Assembly (NCBI GenBank): GCA_902787555.1
Contig: CADAGO010000028.1
Coordinates: 1 to 32,900 of the forward strand
Direction of reading: 5' to 3'
Length of the DNA stretch: 32,900 nucleotides
DNA from: an uncultured Bacteroidales bacterium
GTDB lineage: Bacteria > Bacteroidota > Bacteroidia > Bacteroidales > Bacteroidaceae
Every line of letters starts with the position of its first letter. Positions within the stretch are counted from its first letter, which is position 1. This document shows, piece after piece, positions 1 through 8,169 of this stretch. Position numbers and translations under genes: made by a program. The notes below the pieces were generated by a model. It had not been told where the DNA came from. It did not search any database and was given only the letters and a program-made list of their open reading frames with translations.

Positions 1-57
1 ACTTTTTTGTACCTTTCAACTTCAGGGCATATTCGTTTCTACCTGTGTTACAGATAC

Positions 58-387
58 TTATAAAGTTCTCAAACACTTCCACATGAATTCTTCACCAATT
101 ATTTCCACACTATTAGGAATCACAATAGATGTCAAGCCAGCGTTGGCAAAGGTTTTTGCACCAATACTTGTCACACGATATTCCTTGCCATCGTTCACCA
201 CAGAGGCAGGAATAACGATATCTCCCGAATAGGTGGTAGTATAGTCATGCGCAGACCGAGGGTTTGTGACTTCAGCTGTTTTTGTATCTTCGTCAAGATT
301 ATAGTAAATATTACCGATCTTGACTTGTGCCCATGCTCCCATCGTAGCACACATGGCAAGGGTTAGAAATGATAATGTCCGTTTCAT
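58..387 (-). CDS. BspA-like leucine-rich-repeat surface protein, truncated
   Basis: A secreted protein of 109 residues. It has a type I signal peptide (Met-Lys-Arg, a hydrophobic core, cleavage near Ala-Trp-Ala-Gln at about residue 21). After this comes an N-terminal segment common in BspA/LRR_5 proteins, and then a single start of a repeat around residues 70-98 (IGAKTFANAGLTSIVIPNSV). LRR_5 proteins usually carry many 23-residue repeats and are surface proteins involved in adhesion; here the frame stops after roughly one repeat. After the repeat consensus fails (about residue 98), another frame stays open for about 30 codons to the window edge. This suggests either a frameshifted longer gene or a short remnant. 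A good -7 box lies 90 bp upstream. The family is fairly sure; whether the gene is intact is not. Confidence 0.65.
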   Translation of the reverse strand: MKRTLSFLTLAMCATMGAWAQVKIGNIYYNLDEDTKTAEVTNPRSAHDYTTTYSGDIVIPASVVNDGKEYRVTSIGAKTFANAGLTSIVIPNSVEIIGEEFMWKCLRTL

Positions 388-476
388 ATGTTATTGTTTT
401 GATGTTATGACACAATTTCCTCATCACTTTTTTTGCAGAATGCAAGCAACTTCGCTGTTGAGTTCTGTTTCGCTGG

Positions 477-484
477 CAAAGTTA
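477..484 (-). promoter_or_regulatory. -7 box of Bacteroidetes promoter for the BspA-like gene
   Basis: Read on the minus strand this is TAACTTTG, an exact match to TAnnTTTG, about 90 bp before the start codon at 387. No clear TTTG -33 box is seen at 19-21 bp spacing, so the call rests on the -7 element. The rest of the 388-708 gap holds only the terminator at its far end; I see no other feature there. Confidence 0.5.
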
Positions 485-660
485 CAACATTATTTTCGAA
501 TAACCATCTGTTACCCTATGGAAAAATATGAGGGGTATTTCGCGCATAACTCATTGGGAGCCAACGACATAAATATACTACACTTATACCACCCATGGAA
601 ATTTTCTCACAACTACATGGAAAACTGTATTTTTTTGGCCCTAAAACTATATTATGGGGC

Positions 661-696
661 AAAAAAACTCACCAACAAAACATGATTGCTGGTGAG
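661..696 (-). terminator. Rho-independent terminator of the leftward envelope operon
   Basis: On the minus strand CTCACCA-G-CAA pairs with TTG-T-TGGTGAG (11 bp including one G-T pair, 7-nt loop). It is followed directly by seven T residues (661-667). It lies 12 bp after the stop codon of the lipoprotein gene ending at 709, so it closes the four-gene operon. Confidence 0.85.
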
Positions 697-708
697 CTAG
701 AAAACACC

Positions 709-2187
709 CTAATTGTTTGAAGAGTGGAAGGTGGGCCAACGGTCGTGCTCTTTCTTCAAGGCGTTCGACTTGAAGTTCAGGGCTACTTCCTCGCTGACTT
801 CCTCACCATCGCAGGTATAGGTATCGACTTCGCCTTCACATGCTGTGTATTCGAGGGTTGCCACTTTCTTGCTGTTCTTCATCGTGATGACCTGCGTGTA
901 GATGCATGGACCGCCACAAGGACCGCTCACGAGGATGGCACCCTGATAGAGGGTTGCCTGTATCTTCGAGTCTGTAGTGCAGAGTACGGTTGGGGTATCC
1001 TTGATGGAGAGGATAGCACCGACTTGGGGGTCGTAGCTCTTCAACCAGATTTCGTCTGTTCCGTCTTTATCGATATCGATGTATGCCCAGCAATTGAGGT
1101 CGTAGTTCTTATACTCTGGATCGTACTCGACAATGGCCTTTACATACTTCTCCTTATCTTCCTTCCACAGCGGCTTTGCATAGCCTTCGTCGATATTGAC
1201 ATAATAGCACGACTGATCTGCCTTGACGAGTTTGCCATCACGGATATAGATATGGCCTGTGGTACAGCTCTCGGGTGCATGATGGATGTAGCACAGTTCG
1301 GGTCCCTCCGGCCCGTCGAACGCCATCGTGATATCGGAAGGCAGATAGATGCCTTCATCATCGACATTCCATGTAGGGCCGTATCCTGGCTCGTAATAGC
1401 CTTCGACCGGATAGGAATATACTTTGTCGCCTTCGGTGATGACTTCGAGAGCAAGTGCCTTGTCGTCTTTTGACTTAAACTGTACGGTTCCGTATTTGTA
1501 GCGCTCACCCAACAGGGCTGAGATATGCGAACGCTGTGCCTTCATGCCGTACTCTTCTTCCAATTGCTTCACCACCTCTTTAGGGAAGGGCTTATCGCTG
1601 CGTGTACTGCTCCAAATGTTGGTCTTCACCGGCATAATCTCACGTGTCTGAAGGTATTCATCGGCAACCAGCAGATAAAGTTCTCCCCATTCTGAGGACT
1701 TCAGCTTCTCCTGTGGGTCGGCAAATGTGTAGCGCAGACCTGCTGAAGGCATCGTGGCACAGTGCAGCTGTCCCATACTGTAGAGTTCGCCATCGGGGTT
1801 GATATAGCGTTCTTCGAGGAACTTCACATTGATGTATCTATCTCCTGAAACATACATACGGTTGTACTTGTCGGCATTGCGGAGCAACATATCCTGTTCT
1901 TTCCAACTACGTAGAGCACCATCGTACCAGTCCTTGTACTCATCGTCGTCAGCTGGCTTCTCAGGAGCATCGTGCAGTGTCCAATAGACCACCTGCATGT
2001 TGTCTTTGTTGAAATAGTAGATGAAGGAAGGCATCAGCACTTCAACTTCTTCTGCTTCAACAGCTGTTTCTACAGCCGTTAAGTCGATTTCAGCGGAATC
2101 GACATCAGCATCACTGGTTGTCTGTCCACCCTTGCAACCTGTCATCATGGCTGCTACACAAAGTGATAAGATTAAGTATTTCTTCAT
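709..2187 (-). CDS. Large lipoprotein of unknown function, last gene of envelope operon
   Basis: A 492-residue protein with a lipoprotein signal peptide: short Met-Lys-Lys n-region, hydrophobic core and lipobox MTGC with the lipidated Cys at residue 18. An acidic, Thr/Ala/Glu-rich linker (about residues 20-48) separates the anchor from the globular part. The body is rich in Tyr, Trp and Asp. The C-terminal third contains a segment like the calcium-binding or FG-GAP-like 'DIDKDGTDEIWL' pattern (around residue 375). Two Cys-Gly-Gly-type cysteines follow (GPCGGPCIY, around residue 425). No enzyme family is recognised. It starts 7 bp after the preceding lipoprotein gene and is followed by a strong terminator, so it is co-transcribed with the TMEM43-like and fasciclin genes. 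An envelope role is inferred from the signal and the neighbours only. Confidence 0.8.
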   Translation of the reverse strand: MKKYLILSLCVAAMMTGCKGGQTTSDADVDSAEIDLTAVETAVEAEEVEVLMPSFIYYFNKDNMQVVYWTLHDAPEKPADDDEYKDWYDGALRSWKEQDMLLRNADKYNRMYVSGDRYINVKFLEERYINPDGELYSMGQLHCATMPSAGLRYTFADPQEKLKSSEWGELYLLVADEYLQTREIMPVKTNIWSSTRSDKPFPKEVVKQLEEEYGMKAQRSHISALLGERYKYGTVQFKSKDDKALALEVITEGDKVYSYPVEGYYEPGYGPTWNVDDEGIYLPSDITMAFDGPEGPELCYIHHAPESCTTGHIYIRDGKLVKADQSCYYVNIDEGYAKPLWKEDKEKYVKAIVEYDPEYKNYDLNCWAYIDIDKDGTDEIWLKSYDPQVGAILSIKDTPTVLCTTDSKIQATLYQGAILVSGPCGGPCIYTQVITMKNSKKVATLEYTACEGEVDTYTCDGEEVSEEVALNFKSNALKKEHDRWPTFHSSNN

Positions 2188-2194
2188 TAGGCTG

Positions 2195-2836
2195 TTATTG
2201 ATTGCGTTTGATATAATCTCTCATGCTACTCATGTAGTCGTAGTTGTATTCATAGTACCCTCCGCCTACGATGAAATTCCGAATGCGCCACTGATCGCTT
2301 ATCTTCTTCAGTTGCCAGAGAATGGGAATACTGTCGCCCTCTGCTGGTTTCAGGAAGAAATAGAGGTCGGCTGTAGAGTCGTTCGGAAACTCCACTCGCA
2401 CGACTTCCGTCGAGAAAGGCAGATTGTGTGACCCCATCGTCCATACATTACCTCCTACGGCAAAGAACGCATCATCGGCTTGGCCCTGTTCTAACTTCTG
2501 AACTTCTATGGCATGCAACGTGTCGTACATCTGCTGGTATTCCTTCGTGGTATAGAGTTCCTCCATCGAGTTAGCATAGCAGTTTACCTCACTGTCGTTA
2601 TCCCAGCGTAGATTCACCTCCTGATACACTTCGTCCAGCATCGTTCGCAACGCTGCCTCTTCCTGTTGACTGTCGAAATCAGAGACCACCTCATGAGATT
2701 GTTGTTGGCGGGACTGACATCCCACCAACAACAAACCAAAGAGCAAACACAAGAACCCCTCTCTTATCTCCCCCAAGGGGAGAAGATTTGCCCCCCCTCC
2801 TTGGGAGGGGCTGGGGGAGGTTTTTCCTTTTCTCAT
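2195..2836 (-). CDS. Small lipoprotein, DUF3828-like, with a REP-derived signal-peptide n-region
   Basis: A 213-residue lipoprotein. The lipobox LLLVGC places the lipidated Cys at residue 40, unusually late. Residues 4-27 are encoded by a REP-like palindromic repeat (2756-2820), giving a Pro/Ser/Gly-rich stretch before the hydrophobic core FLCLLFGLLLVG. No Met lies between residue 1 and Cys40, so the annotated ATG (6 bp after the TMEM43 stop) is the best start. The alternative is a TTG start inside the repeat at Leu21. The C-terminal half (PNDSTADLYFFLKP, then ILWQLKKISDQWRIRNFI) resembles the NTF2-like fold of DUF3828/DUF4878 lipoproteins; this assignment is tentative. It sits inside the four-gene operon with gaps of 6-7 bp either side. 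Confidence 0.75.
   Translation of the reverse strand: MRKGKTSPSPSQGGGANLLPLGEIREGFLCLLFGLLLVGCQSRQQQSHEVVSDFDSQQEEAALRTMLDEVYQEVNLRWDNDSEVNCYANSMEELYTTKEYQQMYDTLHAIEVQKLEQGQADDAFFAVGGNVWTMGSHNLPFSTEVVRVEFPNDSTADLYFFLKPAEGDSIPILWQLKKISDQWRIRNFIVGGGYYEYNYDYMSSMRDYIKRNQ
2701..2732. repeat. Inverted repeat covering the lipobox codons
   Basis: GTTGTTGG-C-GGGA at 2701-2713 pairs with TCCC-A-CCAACAAC at 2720-2732: 12 of 13 positions, with a 6-nt loop. It lies in the coding region for the lipobox and the Gln-rich segment after it, 24 bp from the REP-like element. Part of it may be chance from GTTG/CAAC codons. Confidence 0.5.
2756..2820. repeat. REP-like palindromic repeat, copy 1 (inside a coding region)
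   Basis: A 65-bp G/C-skewed element with two hairpins. TCTCCCC (2767-2773) pairs with GGGGAGA (2777-2783), and CCCCTCC (2794-2800) pairs with GGAGGGG (2804-2810), each with a 3-nt loop. The first part matches the copy at 29523-29563. From memory, such CCCCTCC...GGAGGGG units are common interspersed repeats in Bacteroides and Prevotella genomes. Here the element lies in frame inside the 5' end of a lipoprotein gene. Confidence 0.8.
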
Positions 2837-2842
2837 AATCTT

Positions 2843-4090
2843 CTAAGCCTGTGCAGGTTCATCTTTCTTCTTATTGGCCAGCTCCTTGATTTTGTTCTTG
2901 CCGCCAAAAGCAAAAATCCAAACCAACAGACCTGCTATCACAAGCAGCGTTATTCCCAAGACGGGTCGATAGAACAGCCATGCAATAGCGATGACGATCA
3001 ATGACCATACAACACCTACGATGGTACATACAAGACCTACACCCCATCCTACGATGTTTGCCAGGAATGGAACCACCTTGAGGATAGTTTCGATGAAGGC
3101 GAACATCGCCTTAAGACCCCAAATCACAAGCAGTGTACCGAGCAGACGGAACAGCCAAGTGAGGATCGTGTTGACGCTTTTTTCTCCATCGAAAATCTCT
3201 TCGATGCTCTTCTTACCTGTCACCAATTTCTGGAAAAGCTCACCGTTGCTTGCCTTGAACGGCTTGAAGGTATCGTCATCAACTACAGAGACGACTGTCA
3301 CCTTAGCAGGCATCACCTTCTTGAAGGTAACGCGTACGTCGCCCACCTGTGGGGCTGCTGCATTCAGACCGACATAAAGCTGGTTGTCGCTCACATGAAT
3401 GTAGTGGTAACCGCTATCGGTAGGAAGAACGGCTCTCTGACCATTGAAACGCTCGTAAGCTTCCAACGTGTTCTTTTCCAACTGGCCCATCAACTCATCG
3501 CTGAGGTTCAGTTCGAGCGGCTCAGTAGAAGACATGCTGTGAATGAGACTCTCATTCAGGGTATATGCGCCAAAAGTGACGTTCTGTGCCCATTGCTGTT
3601 CAGGCTCGACAGTAGTCAACGCATAGTTTGTATGACCCGATTCCTTGAATTCTGCTGAACTGATAGGACTGTCGACCCACTTCTTATCGTAAGTGTAAGT
3701 GATGGTTTTCTCTTCCTTTCCACCCAACTTATCTTCAGTCTCTTCATGACGACTCTCTACCCACTGGAAATACTCCACCTCGCGTATCAGCGAGATTGCA
3801 TTAGCACCAATGCCGAAATCCTTATCGACGAGTGAGTCCTCTGTGGTGGCCATAGCGGTTCCACATACCAGTTCGCCCTCAAGACTCTTTTCTTTCTTGC
3901 TTGGGTTTTCCATCACTACACATGCTTTCTGAGCCTCTTCGAGCATGTCGGCAGTACGAACTGCTCTACCTTCATTCCACCACAACAGCACAGTACCACC
4001 GATGAAGAGGATGATACCTGCGAGAATTCCCTTGAACGAGCGTCCTACGCGCGTTCCGTAACTTGTTGTTTGTTTTTCTGTATAAGCCAT
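2843..4090 (-). CDS. TMEM43-family integral membrane protein
   Basis: A 415-residue membrane protein matching the TMEM43/LUMA family (Pfam TMEM43). The N-terminus has the family pattern SFKGILAGIILFIGGTVLLWWNEGRAV: a first membrane helix at about residues 21-38 followed by the W-N-E-G-R-A motif. A large soluble region (about 43-305) follows, then a C-terminal membrane block with helices at about 309-326, 340-374 (possibly two) and 376-396. The tail is Lys-rich. Bacterial members have no settled function; the human protein is an inner-nuclear-membrane/ER protein. It lies second in the leftward operon, 56 bp after the fasciclin lipoprotein gene and 6 bp before the next gene. By inference it acts in the inner membrane with the neighbouring lipoproteins. 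Confidence 0.88.
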   Translation of the reverse strand: MAYTEKQTTSYGTRVGRSFKGILAGIILFIGGTVLLWWNEGRAVRTADMLEEAQKACVVMENPSKKEKSLEGELVCGTAMATTEDSLVDKDFGIGANAISLIREVEYFQWVESRHEETEDKLGGKEEKTITYTYDKKWVDSPISSAEFKESGHTNYALTTVEPEQQWAQNVTFGAYTLNESLIHSMSSTEPLELNLSDELMGQLEKNTLEAYERFNGQRAVLPTDSGYHYIHVSDNQLYVGLNAAAPQVGDVRVTFKKVMPAKVTVVSVVDDDTFKPFKASNGELFQKLVTGKKSIEEIFDGEKSVNTILTWLFRLLGTLLVIWGLKAMFAFIETILKVVPFLANIVGWGVGLVCTIVGVVWSLIVIAIAWLFYRPVLGITLLVIAGLLVWIFAFGGKNKIKELANKKKDEPAQA

Positions 4091-4146
4091 AACTAATGTA
4101 TAATTAATATTTCAAAAATGTTACATGGTCACATTGTGATATGGGG

Positions 4147-6195
4147 TTACCATCTGTCCTCTGGATAAAGTTCGTTGTTATAGACAGAACGTGGGCACAA
4201 CTCCATGTAGTCGAAAGCAAATGATCCATTCGTCGTCTCCAGTTTCTGCTGCACTCTGACCCAATGGTCAGTCTTTCCATCAGAGTGGAAGGTAGTGTAT
4301 ATGCGTCGCATGTCATCACGGATGGTACGCTGAAGTGTTCTGCCTCCTGTTCCGTCAGCTGATGTTGCGCCATACGATGCAGGTCCCTTCATCCATCCGC
4401 GGTTGTGAAGTGCCTTGTCGTAGGCACTTATTGCCTCCTCGTCGCCTAACTCGGTATCTGAACGCCAGCCGATTGAAGGGTCGTCCCCATGTTTTCTGAG
4501 GTCGACAGGAATGCCGCAAGGTGCTCCGTCGAAATACACTTGGATGATACCTCTGGTGGCAAATCCGATACATACCTGCACACGGAACTCGTAGTCGCCT
4601 TCTGGTACAGGCGGAATCTTGAACTGGATATCATACATACCTGTTATCTGTACCTCATCGCCCTGATATGACCAGAAGTCCAAGTAGCGGTTGCGCACAT
4701 GTATGTGAGTCTTGGTGTCCTCGAACTTGAAGTTCTTGAGCGATCCAGCCTTAAATGCCAGACAGGTATTTGGATTCTGAGCAGGGTCGTAGGAAGTGCT
4801 GCGTGCACCATACTGACCCGGATATTCCGGACAGCCTCCTGCGCCCCTCACTCCGTGTCCACGTGCACCACTGGTGATGAAATCGGGCGACAATGTGGTT
4901 GCATCGATACGAAGACGTTCGTTGAGCACCTCTTCCTGAGTCTGACGTCCATAGTCGATGATATCATTGAGATAATGGTACACTCCGTTGGTAGCCATCA
5001 GATTGATAGACGATTCGGATGGAGAAAGTATCTTCGAACCTGGGATGAATACCCCTCGACTGTCCTTACGGTTCTGCACACCGCGACGGTTGACATATCG
5101 TCCGGAAGCCGAGCCTGCAGGGTAGGATATTTTCATGATCGAATGAGGCATCATCGTCTCATACCAGTCTGCCACATCCCAATGACGACGGTCGAAATTG
5201 GAATTGAGCAGACGGTTGTCGCAAGTGAGCATGTTGTAGATGATACGTTCGGGCAACAGGTGGTACGACACAAAACGGTTGAGTGAGTTTCGCCTGTCGG
5301 TCTCATCTGTCACATTGGCATCTTCGGGATACATCTCGTCGTACACCTGCTTGGCGTAAGCACGAAGGTCGTCTATGTTATTGATTCCATGCTTGGCAAA
5401 TACTTCGTTCTTTTCCACAAACGCCGTGAAGCAGATATAGCGCGTCTCCATGTACGACACATTATCGACCGTAGAACCTGTGAGATGACACACGCCCTCA
5501 GCAAACGAGTCAACAGAGCAATGATAGTTCTCGTCGATATAGTCGCGGAGAGAATCATCCATGTGGGTAAGGAACAACGCCTGAGTGAACAGCGAAATGG
5601 TTGAGTCCTGCAGCATAAAGTCAGGCAACATTTCTGTTGTTGCATTGATTACGTGGTCGATGGTGTGAACCACACCGTTCTCTACCGAGTCGTCACGATG
5701 AATAATCAGTGCCGAACGGTTGATGTAGTAATTGATTGGCACAGATTCAGTCTCCGTAGTATCCTCCTCACAGGTGATGGTCAGATAACGGTCGAGCATG
5801 TTCATCGTAGGTAGCGTTGCATCAGAGAAATTGTATGTGAAGAACGACTGCTCAATGATATGTGTGGCTGCTATCGTATCGCAGTCTTCCACACTCAATT
5901 CGTCAACAGAAGTCTTGCCGCGTCCAGCCAGGAAGAGGTCGATAGCCTCATCCGTAGGAGCAAACACCGTATAAGAGCCATAGGTTCCCAACAGGTCGAG
6001 ACTGACCATGTTTGACTTATTGATGATTTCGACAAACTTGCTGAACGTCTCAGGCCGGTTCAGCAAATACGCATTAGCCATATCACCCTTAGCCGTGTAA
6101 TAATTCTCTTCGTCAGGGGTGTCGTCACAGCCTGTCAGAACCACAGAAACTGACAAAGCCATCACAAACAGACAGAATAAGTATATTTGTTTCAT
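4147..6195 (-). CDS. Fasciclin (FAS1) domain lipoprotein
   Basis: A 682-residue lipoprotein with lipobox VLTGC (lipidated Cys at residue 23). A first FAS1 domain spans about residues 40-185. It shows the H1 motif YTVFAPTDEAIDLFL near residue 72 and the closing motif NGVVHTIDHVI near residue 175. A second, more divergent FAS1-like unit runs to about residue 415 and closes with NGVYHYLNDIIDYG. The last 260 residues form an uncharacterised domain rich in Tyr, Arg and Gly. FAS1 domains mediate adhesion or protein binding; in Bacteroidales such lipoproteins are often near SusC/SusD genes, but none are present here. It is the first gene of the operon, behind a promoter at 6232-6261. Confidence 0.88.
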   Translation of the reverse strand: MKQIYLFCLFVMALSVSVVLTGCDDTPDEENYYTAKGDMANAYLLNRPETFSKFVEIINKSNMVSLDLLGTYGSYTVFAPTDEAIDLFLAGRGKTSVDELSVEDCDTIAATHIIEQSFFTYNFSDATLPTMNMLDRYLTITCEEDTTETESVPINYYINRSALIIHRDDSVENGVVHTIDHVINATTEMLPDFMLQDSTISLFTQALFLTHMDDSLRDYIDENYHCSVDSFAEGVCHLTGSTVDNVSYMETRYICFTAFVEKNEVFAKHGINNIDDLRAYAKQVYDEMYPEDANVTDETDRRNSLNRFVSYHLLPERIIYNMLTCDNRLLNSNFDRRHWDVADWYETMMPHSIMKISYPAGSASGRYVNRRGVQNRKDSRGVFIPGSKILSPSESSINLMATNGVYHYLNDIIDYGRQTQEEVLNERLRIDATTLSPDFITSGARGHGVRGAGGCPEYPGQYGARSTSYDPAQNPNTCLAFKAGSLKNFKFEDTKTHIHVRNRYLDFWSYQGDEVQITGMYDIQFKIPPVPEGDYEFRVQVCIGFATRGIIQVYFDGAPCGIPVDLRKHGDDPSIGWRSDTELGDEEAISAYDKALHNRGWMKGPASYGATSADGTGGRTLQRTIRDDMRRIYTTFHSDGKTDHWVRVQQKLETTNGSFAFDYMELCPRSVYNNELYPEDRW

Positions 6196-6231
6196 CTTCT
6201 TAGTTATGTTTGATTAGTTATAATCCGTCCA

Positions 6232-6261
6232 CAAAGTTAACAATAAAAAACAAATACACAA
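6232..6261 (-). promoter_or_regulatory. Promoter of the fasciclin/TMEM43 operon
   Basis: On the minus strand there is a -33 TTG (6259-6261), a 19-bp spacer and an exact -7 box TAACTTTG (6232-6239), 37 bp before the fasciclin start codon. No other promoter this good is seen before the downstream genes, which supports one transcript ending at 661. Confidence 0.75.
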
Positions 6262-6372
6262 TCACTTACTATAGAGTTTTGACGTTTTTTTGTGATTTTT
6301 GATAATTAACACCAAAAATGTACTGATTTCGCGACTAATCACCTATTTGGGTTGAATGATATCAACTCCAAC

Positions 6373-6870
6373 TTAATCGGAGCTGTCTAACTTGAGGAAG
6401 ATACCCTTCAGGATGGTCATAGCATCAGCATCGTCGACATCCGTCACATTGATGCCTCCAACCCAGATGAGCGACTTAAAATCGTCATTGAAGGCATAGT
6501 ATTGCACTTTGTAGTCACCTTCGTCAGCAGTGAACGCCTGCCAAGTCACATTGTTCACCTCGATGTCTTTCGCTTTTGTCTTACCCTCGGTCCACTTCTC
6601 TATGCTACCGTTATACTCGTCGCGCACCTTGAACTCCTTGTTGTTACCTTGGCGGGTAATCACAGCCTCCGAATATGCATTATCCACTTCCCAGCCGGCG
6701 GGCTCCACAACAGTATATGCTCCACGATCAAACATATCAGGCTCTATCGCCTCTTCCACTTCAGCAGTTGTGCTGTCCGTCTCGTTCCCTTCAGTCGTTC
6801 CATTAGGTCCACCACATGCCACCAAACACATCGAAATCGCTGCGATTGCCAAATAAAAAGTCTTCTTCAT
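6373..6870 (-). CDS. Small lipoprotein of unknown function
   Basis: A 165-residue lipoprotein starting at the ATG at 6870. The frame is open for 16 codons further upstream (to 6918), but the signal peptide begins at MKKTFYLAIAAISMC, with lipobox CLVAC and Cys at residue 19, so the inner Met is the start. An acidic Glu/Asp/Thr linker (about 22-43) precedes a compact domain with strands such as AYTVVEPAGWEV and DYKVQYYAFND. No family is recognised. It has its own promoter (6945-6976) and is separated from the fasciclin operon by 177 bp, so it is a monocistronic unit. Confidence 0.8.
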   Translation of the reverse strand: MKKTFYLAIAAISMCLVACGGPNGTTEGNETDSTTAEVEEAIEPDMFDRGAYTVVEPAGWEVDNAYSEAVITRQGNNKEFKVRDEYNGSIEKWTEGKTKAKDIEVNNVTWQAFTADEGDYKVQYYAFNDDFKSLIWVGGINVTDVDDADAMTILKGIFLKLDSSD

Positions 6871-6944
6871 TGTTTGTTGCTTGATAATATTAAGTAAATG
6901 GATTAAGTTACTGGTCATCTCAACTGGTCAACTGTAAATCGCTG

Positions 6945-6976
6945 CAAATATACACTTTTTTTTACAAAACAGCCAA
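6945..6976 (-). promoter_or_regulatory. Promoter of the small lipoprotein gene
   Basis: On the minus strand there is a -33 TTG (6974-6976, in context TTTGG), a 21-bp spacer and -7 TATATTTG (6945-6952), 75 bp before the ATG at 6870. Together with the divergent promoter at 7188-7219 it accounts for the gene-free stretch 6871-7260; apart from A/T runs I see nothing else there. Confidence 0.65.
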
Positions 6977-7187
6977 AAAAAACGAAAAAATATCATATAA
7001 TTAAGGTTATTTTGGCTTGAATCGTTAGGAAATGTAACATGACTTTCAACAAATAGTTTGTCACAATCCATCCTTTTTTGCTTGTTTCACCCCAAAATAT
7101 GTAAAGTCGCTTCCTCGATGAAATGGGCATTTTTTATCCTTCTCAAAAAAAGTGTGTACTCTGCGTGTACTCAAAACCACGAAAATA

Positions 7188-7219
7188 TTTGTTCATTTCC
7201 AACAAACCACCTATCTTTG
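7188..7219 (+). promoter_or_regulatory. Promoter of the duplicated secreted-protein gene
   Basis: TTTG (7188-7191), a 20-bp spacer and TATCTTTG (7212-7219) match the Bacteroidetes housekeeping consensus exactly, 41 bp before the ATG at 7261. Confidence 0.85.
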
Positions 7220-7260
7220 CAGCGAAATAATTAGTTGCATAATAACAAAACGTTACGCTT

Positions 7261-8136
7261 ATGAAAGCATTAGTATTTTTATCCGTTTTATTAATTTCTA
7301 TGGACTCTTATGCACAGAATCATGATTTGAGCGAGATGACAGAAGAAGCTAGGAATGAGTCTTTGGTGAAGAAAGCGAAGGAAGTTGCTTTGGCCTTTGC
7401 GCCTGAATGGATGCAATGGGAAGTAACTCCTCAGGTTTCTCCAAAGCAGAAGTATTTCTCTAATAACCAAAGGCAGGATATTCAAAAAAACGTAGGAAGG
7501 GAGTACTATGCTGTCACCTTTTATTACAATGACGAGACAAAAGCAAAAATCAAATACGACTATGCAGCAACAGTGCGTATATGGGCAGATAGCGGAGAAG
7601 TCGCAGATATTGGTGCAGGGGATTGGGTCAAAGCATTTCTCGATACTTCTTGCGAACAAATGAAAAAAGAAGGCATCAAGCCTGAAGACCAGCTGCATTT
7701 CGAGCCGATTGACGGCAAGCTCGCTTTAAGCCAGATGACGGAAGAAGCACGGAACGAGTACTTGTTGAAGAAATCCAAGGAAGTAGTACTGAATTTCGGT
7801 CCTGAATGGTATCAGGAGCCTATGACTACCACGATTCGTGGTCCTGTAGCGTATCACGCCATGGATTCACGCTCACAAAAGTATAATGGCAGGCAATGCT
7901 ATTTCGTGAGTTATTACTACGACAAGTATAAGGATACAGGATTCTCCCGTGCATTCACGGTCTGTATATGGGAGGAGGATGGAGAACCTGAAGGTATTTT
8001 ATATGGTAACGAACATGGGCAAGCCTTTTTCGGCTCGTACAACAAAAGGGTAAAGGACGGGGTCAAGAAAGAACAGCAAATGTCTTTCTGGAAAGGATAT
8101 TATGACCATTATAAAGACATAAATACTGATTATTAG
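7261..8136 (+). CDS. Secreted protein made of two copies of one unknown domain
   Basis: A 291-residue protein with a type I signal peptide (cleavage near Ser-Tyr-Ala/Gln, residue 18). The mature part is an internal duplication with a period of about 133 residues. Copy 1 begins LSEMTEEARNESLVKKAKEV (Met26) and copy 2 LSQMTEEARNEYLLKKSKEV (Met159). Both continue with FxPEW(M/Y)Q, then a strand with REYYAVTFYYND or RQCYFVSYYYDK, then a TVxIW segment (VRIWADSGE, VCIWEEDGE). The domain is not recognised; it may be a small alpha+beta periplasmic fold. A TonB-C-domain gene follows 33 bp downstream and probably shares the transcript. Confidence 0.75.
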   Translation: MKALVFLSVLLISMDSYAQNHDLSEMTEEARNESLVKKAKEVALAFAPEWMQWEVTPQVSPKQKYFSNNQRQDIQKNVGREYYAVTFYYNDETKAKIKYDYAATVRIWADSGEVADIGAGDWVKAFLDTSCEQMKKEGIKPEDQLHFEPIDGKLALSQMTEEARNEYLLKKSKEVVLNFGPEWYQEPMTTTIRGPVAYHAMDSRSQKYNGRQCYFVSYYYDKYKDTGFSRAFTVCIWEEDGEPEGILYGNEHGQAFFGSYNKRVKDGVKKEQQMSFWKGYYDHYKDINTDY

Positions 8137-8169
8137 AGCTGAAATTTAATCATTTAAACATAGAAAGCT

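Noticed and set aside
320-685. A 121-codon plus-strand frame in the gap after the BspA-like gene
   Set aside because: It begins inside the BspA-like gene on the other strand and runs through that gene's promoter and the minus-strand terminator; the translation looks like non-coding A/T-rich sequence.
724-1473. A 249-codon plus-strand frame opposite the large lipoprotein
   Set aside because: It is antisense to a gene with a clear lipoprotein signal, operon spacing and terminator; it has no promoter of its own, and its Ile/Asp/Val-rich composition is typical of shadow frames.
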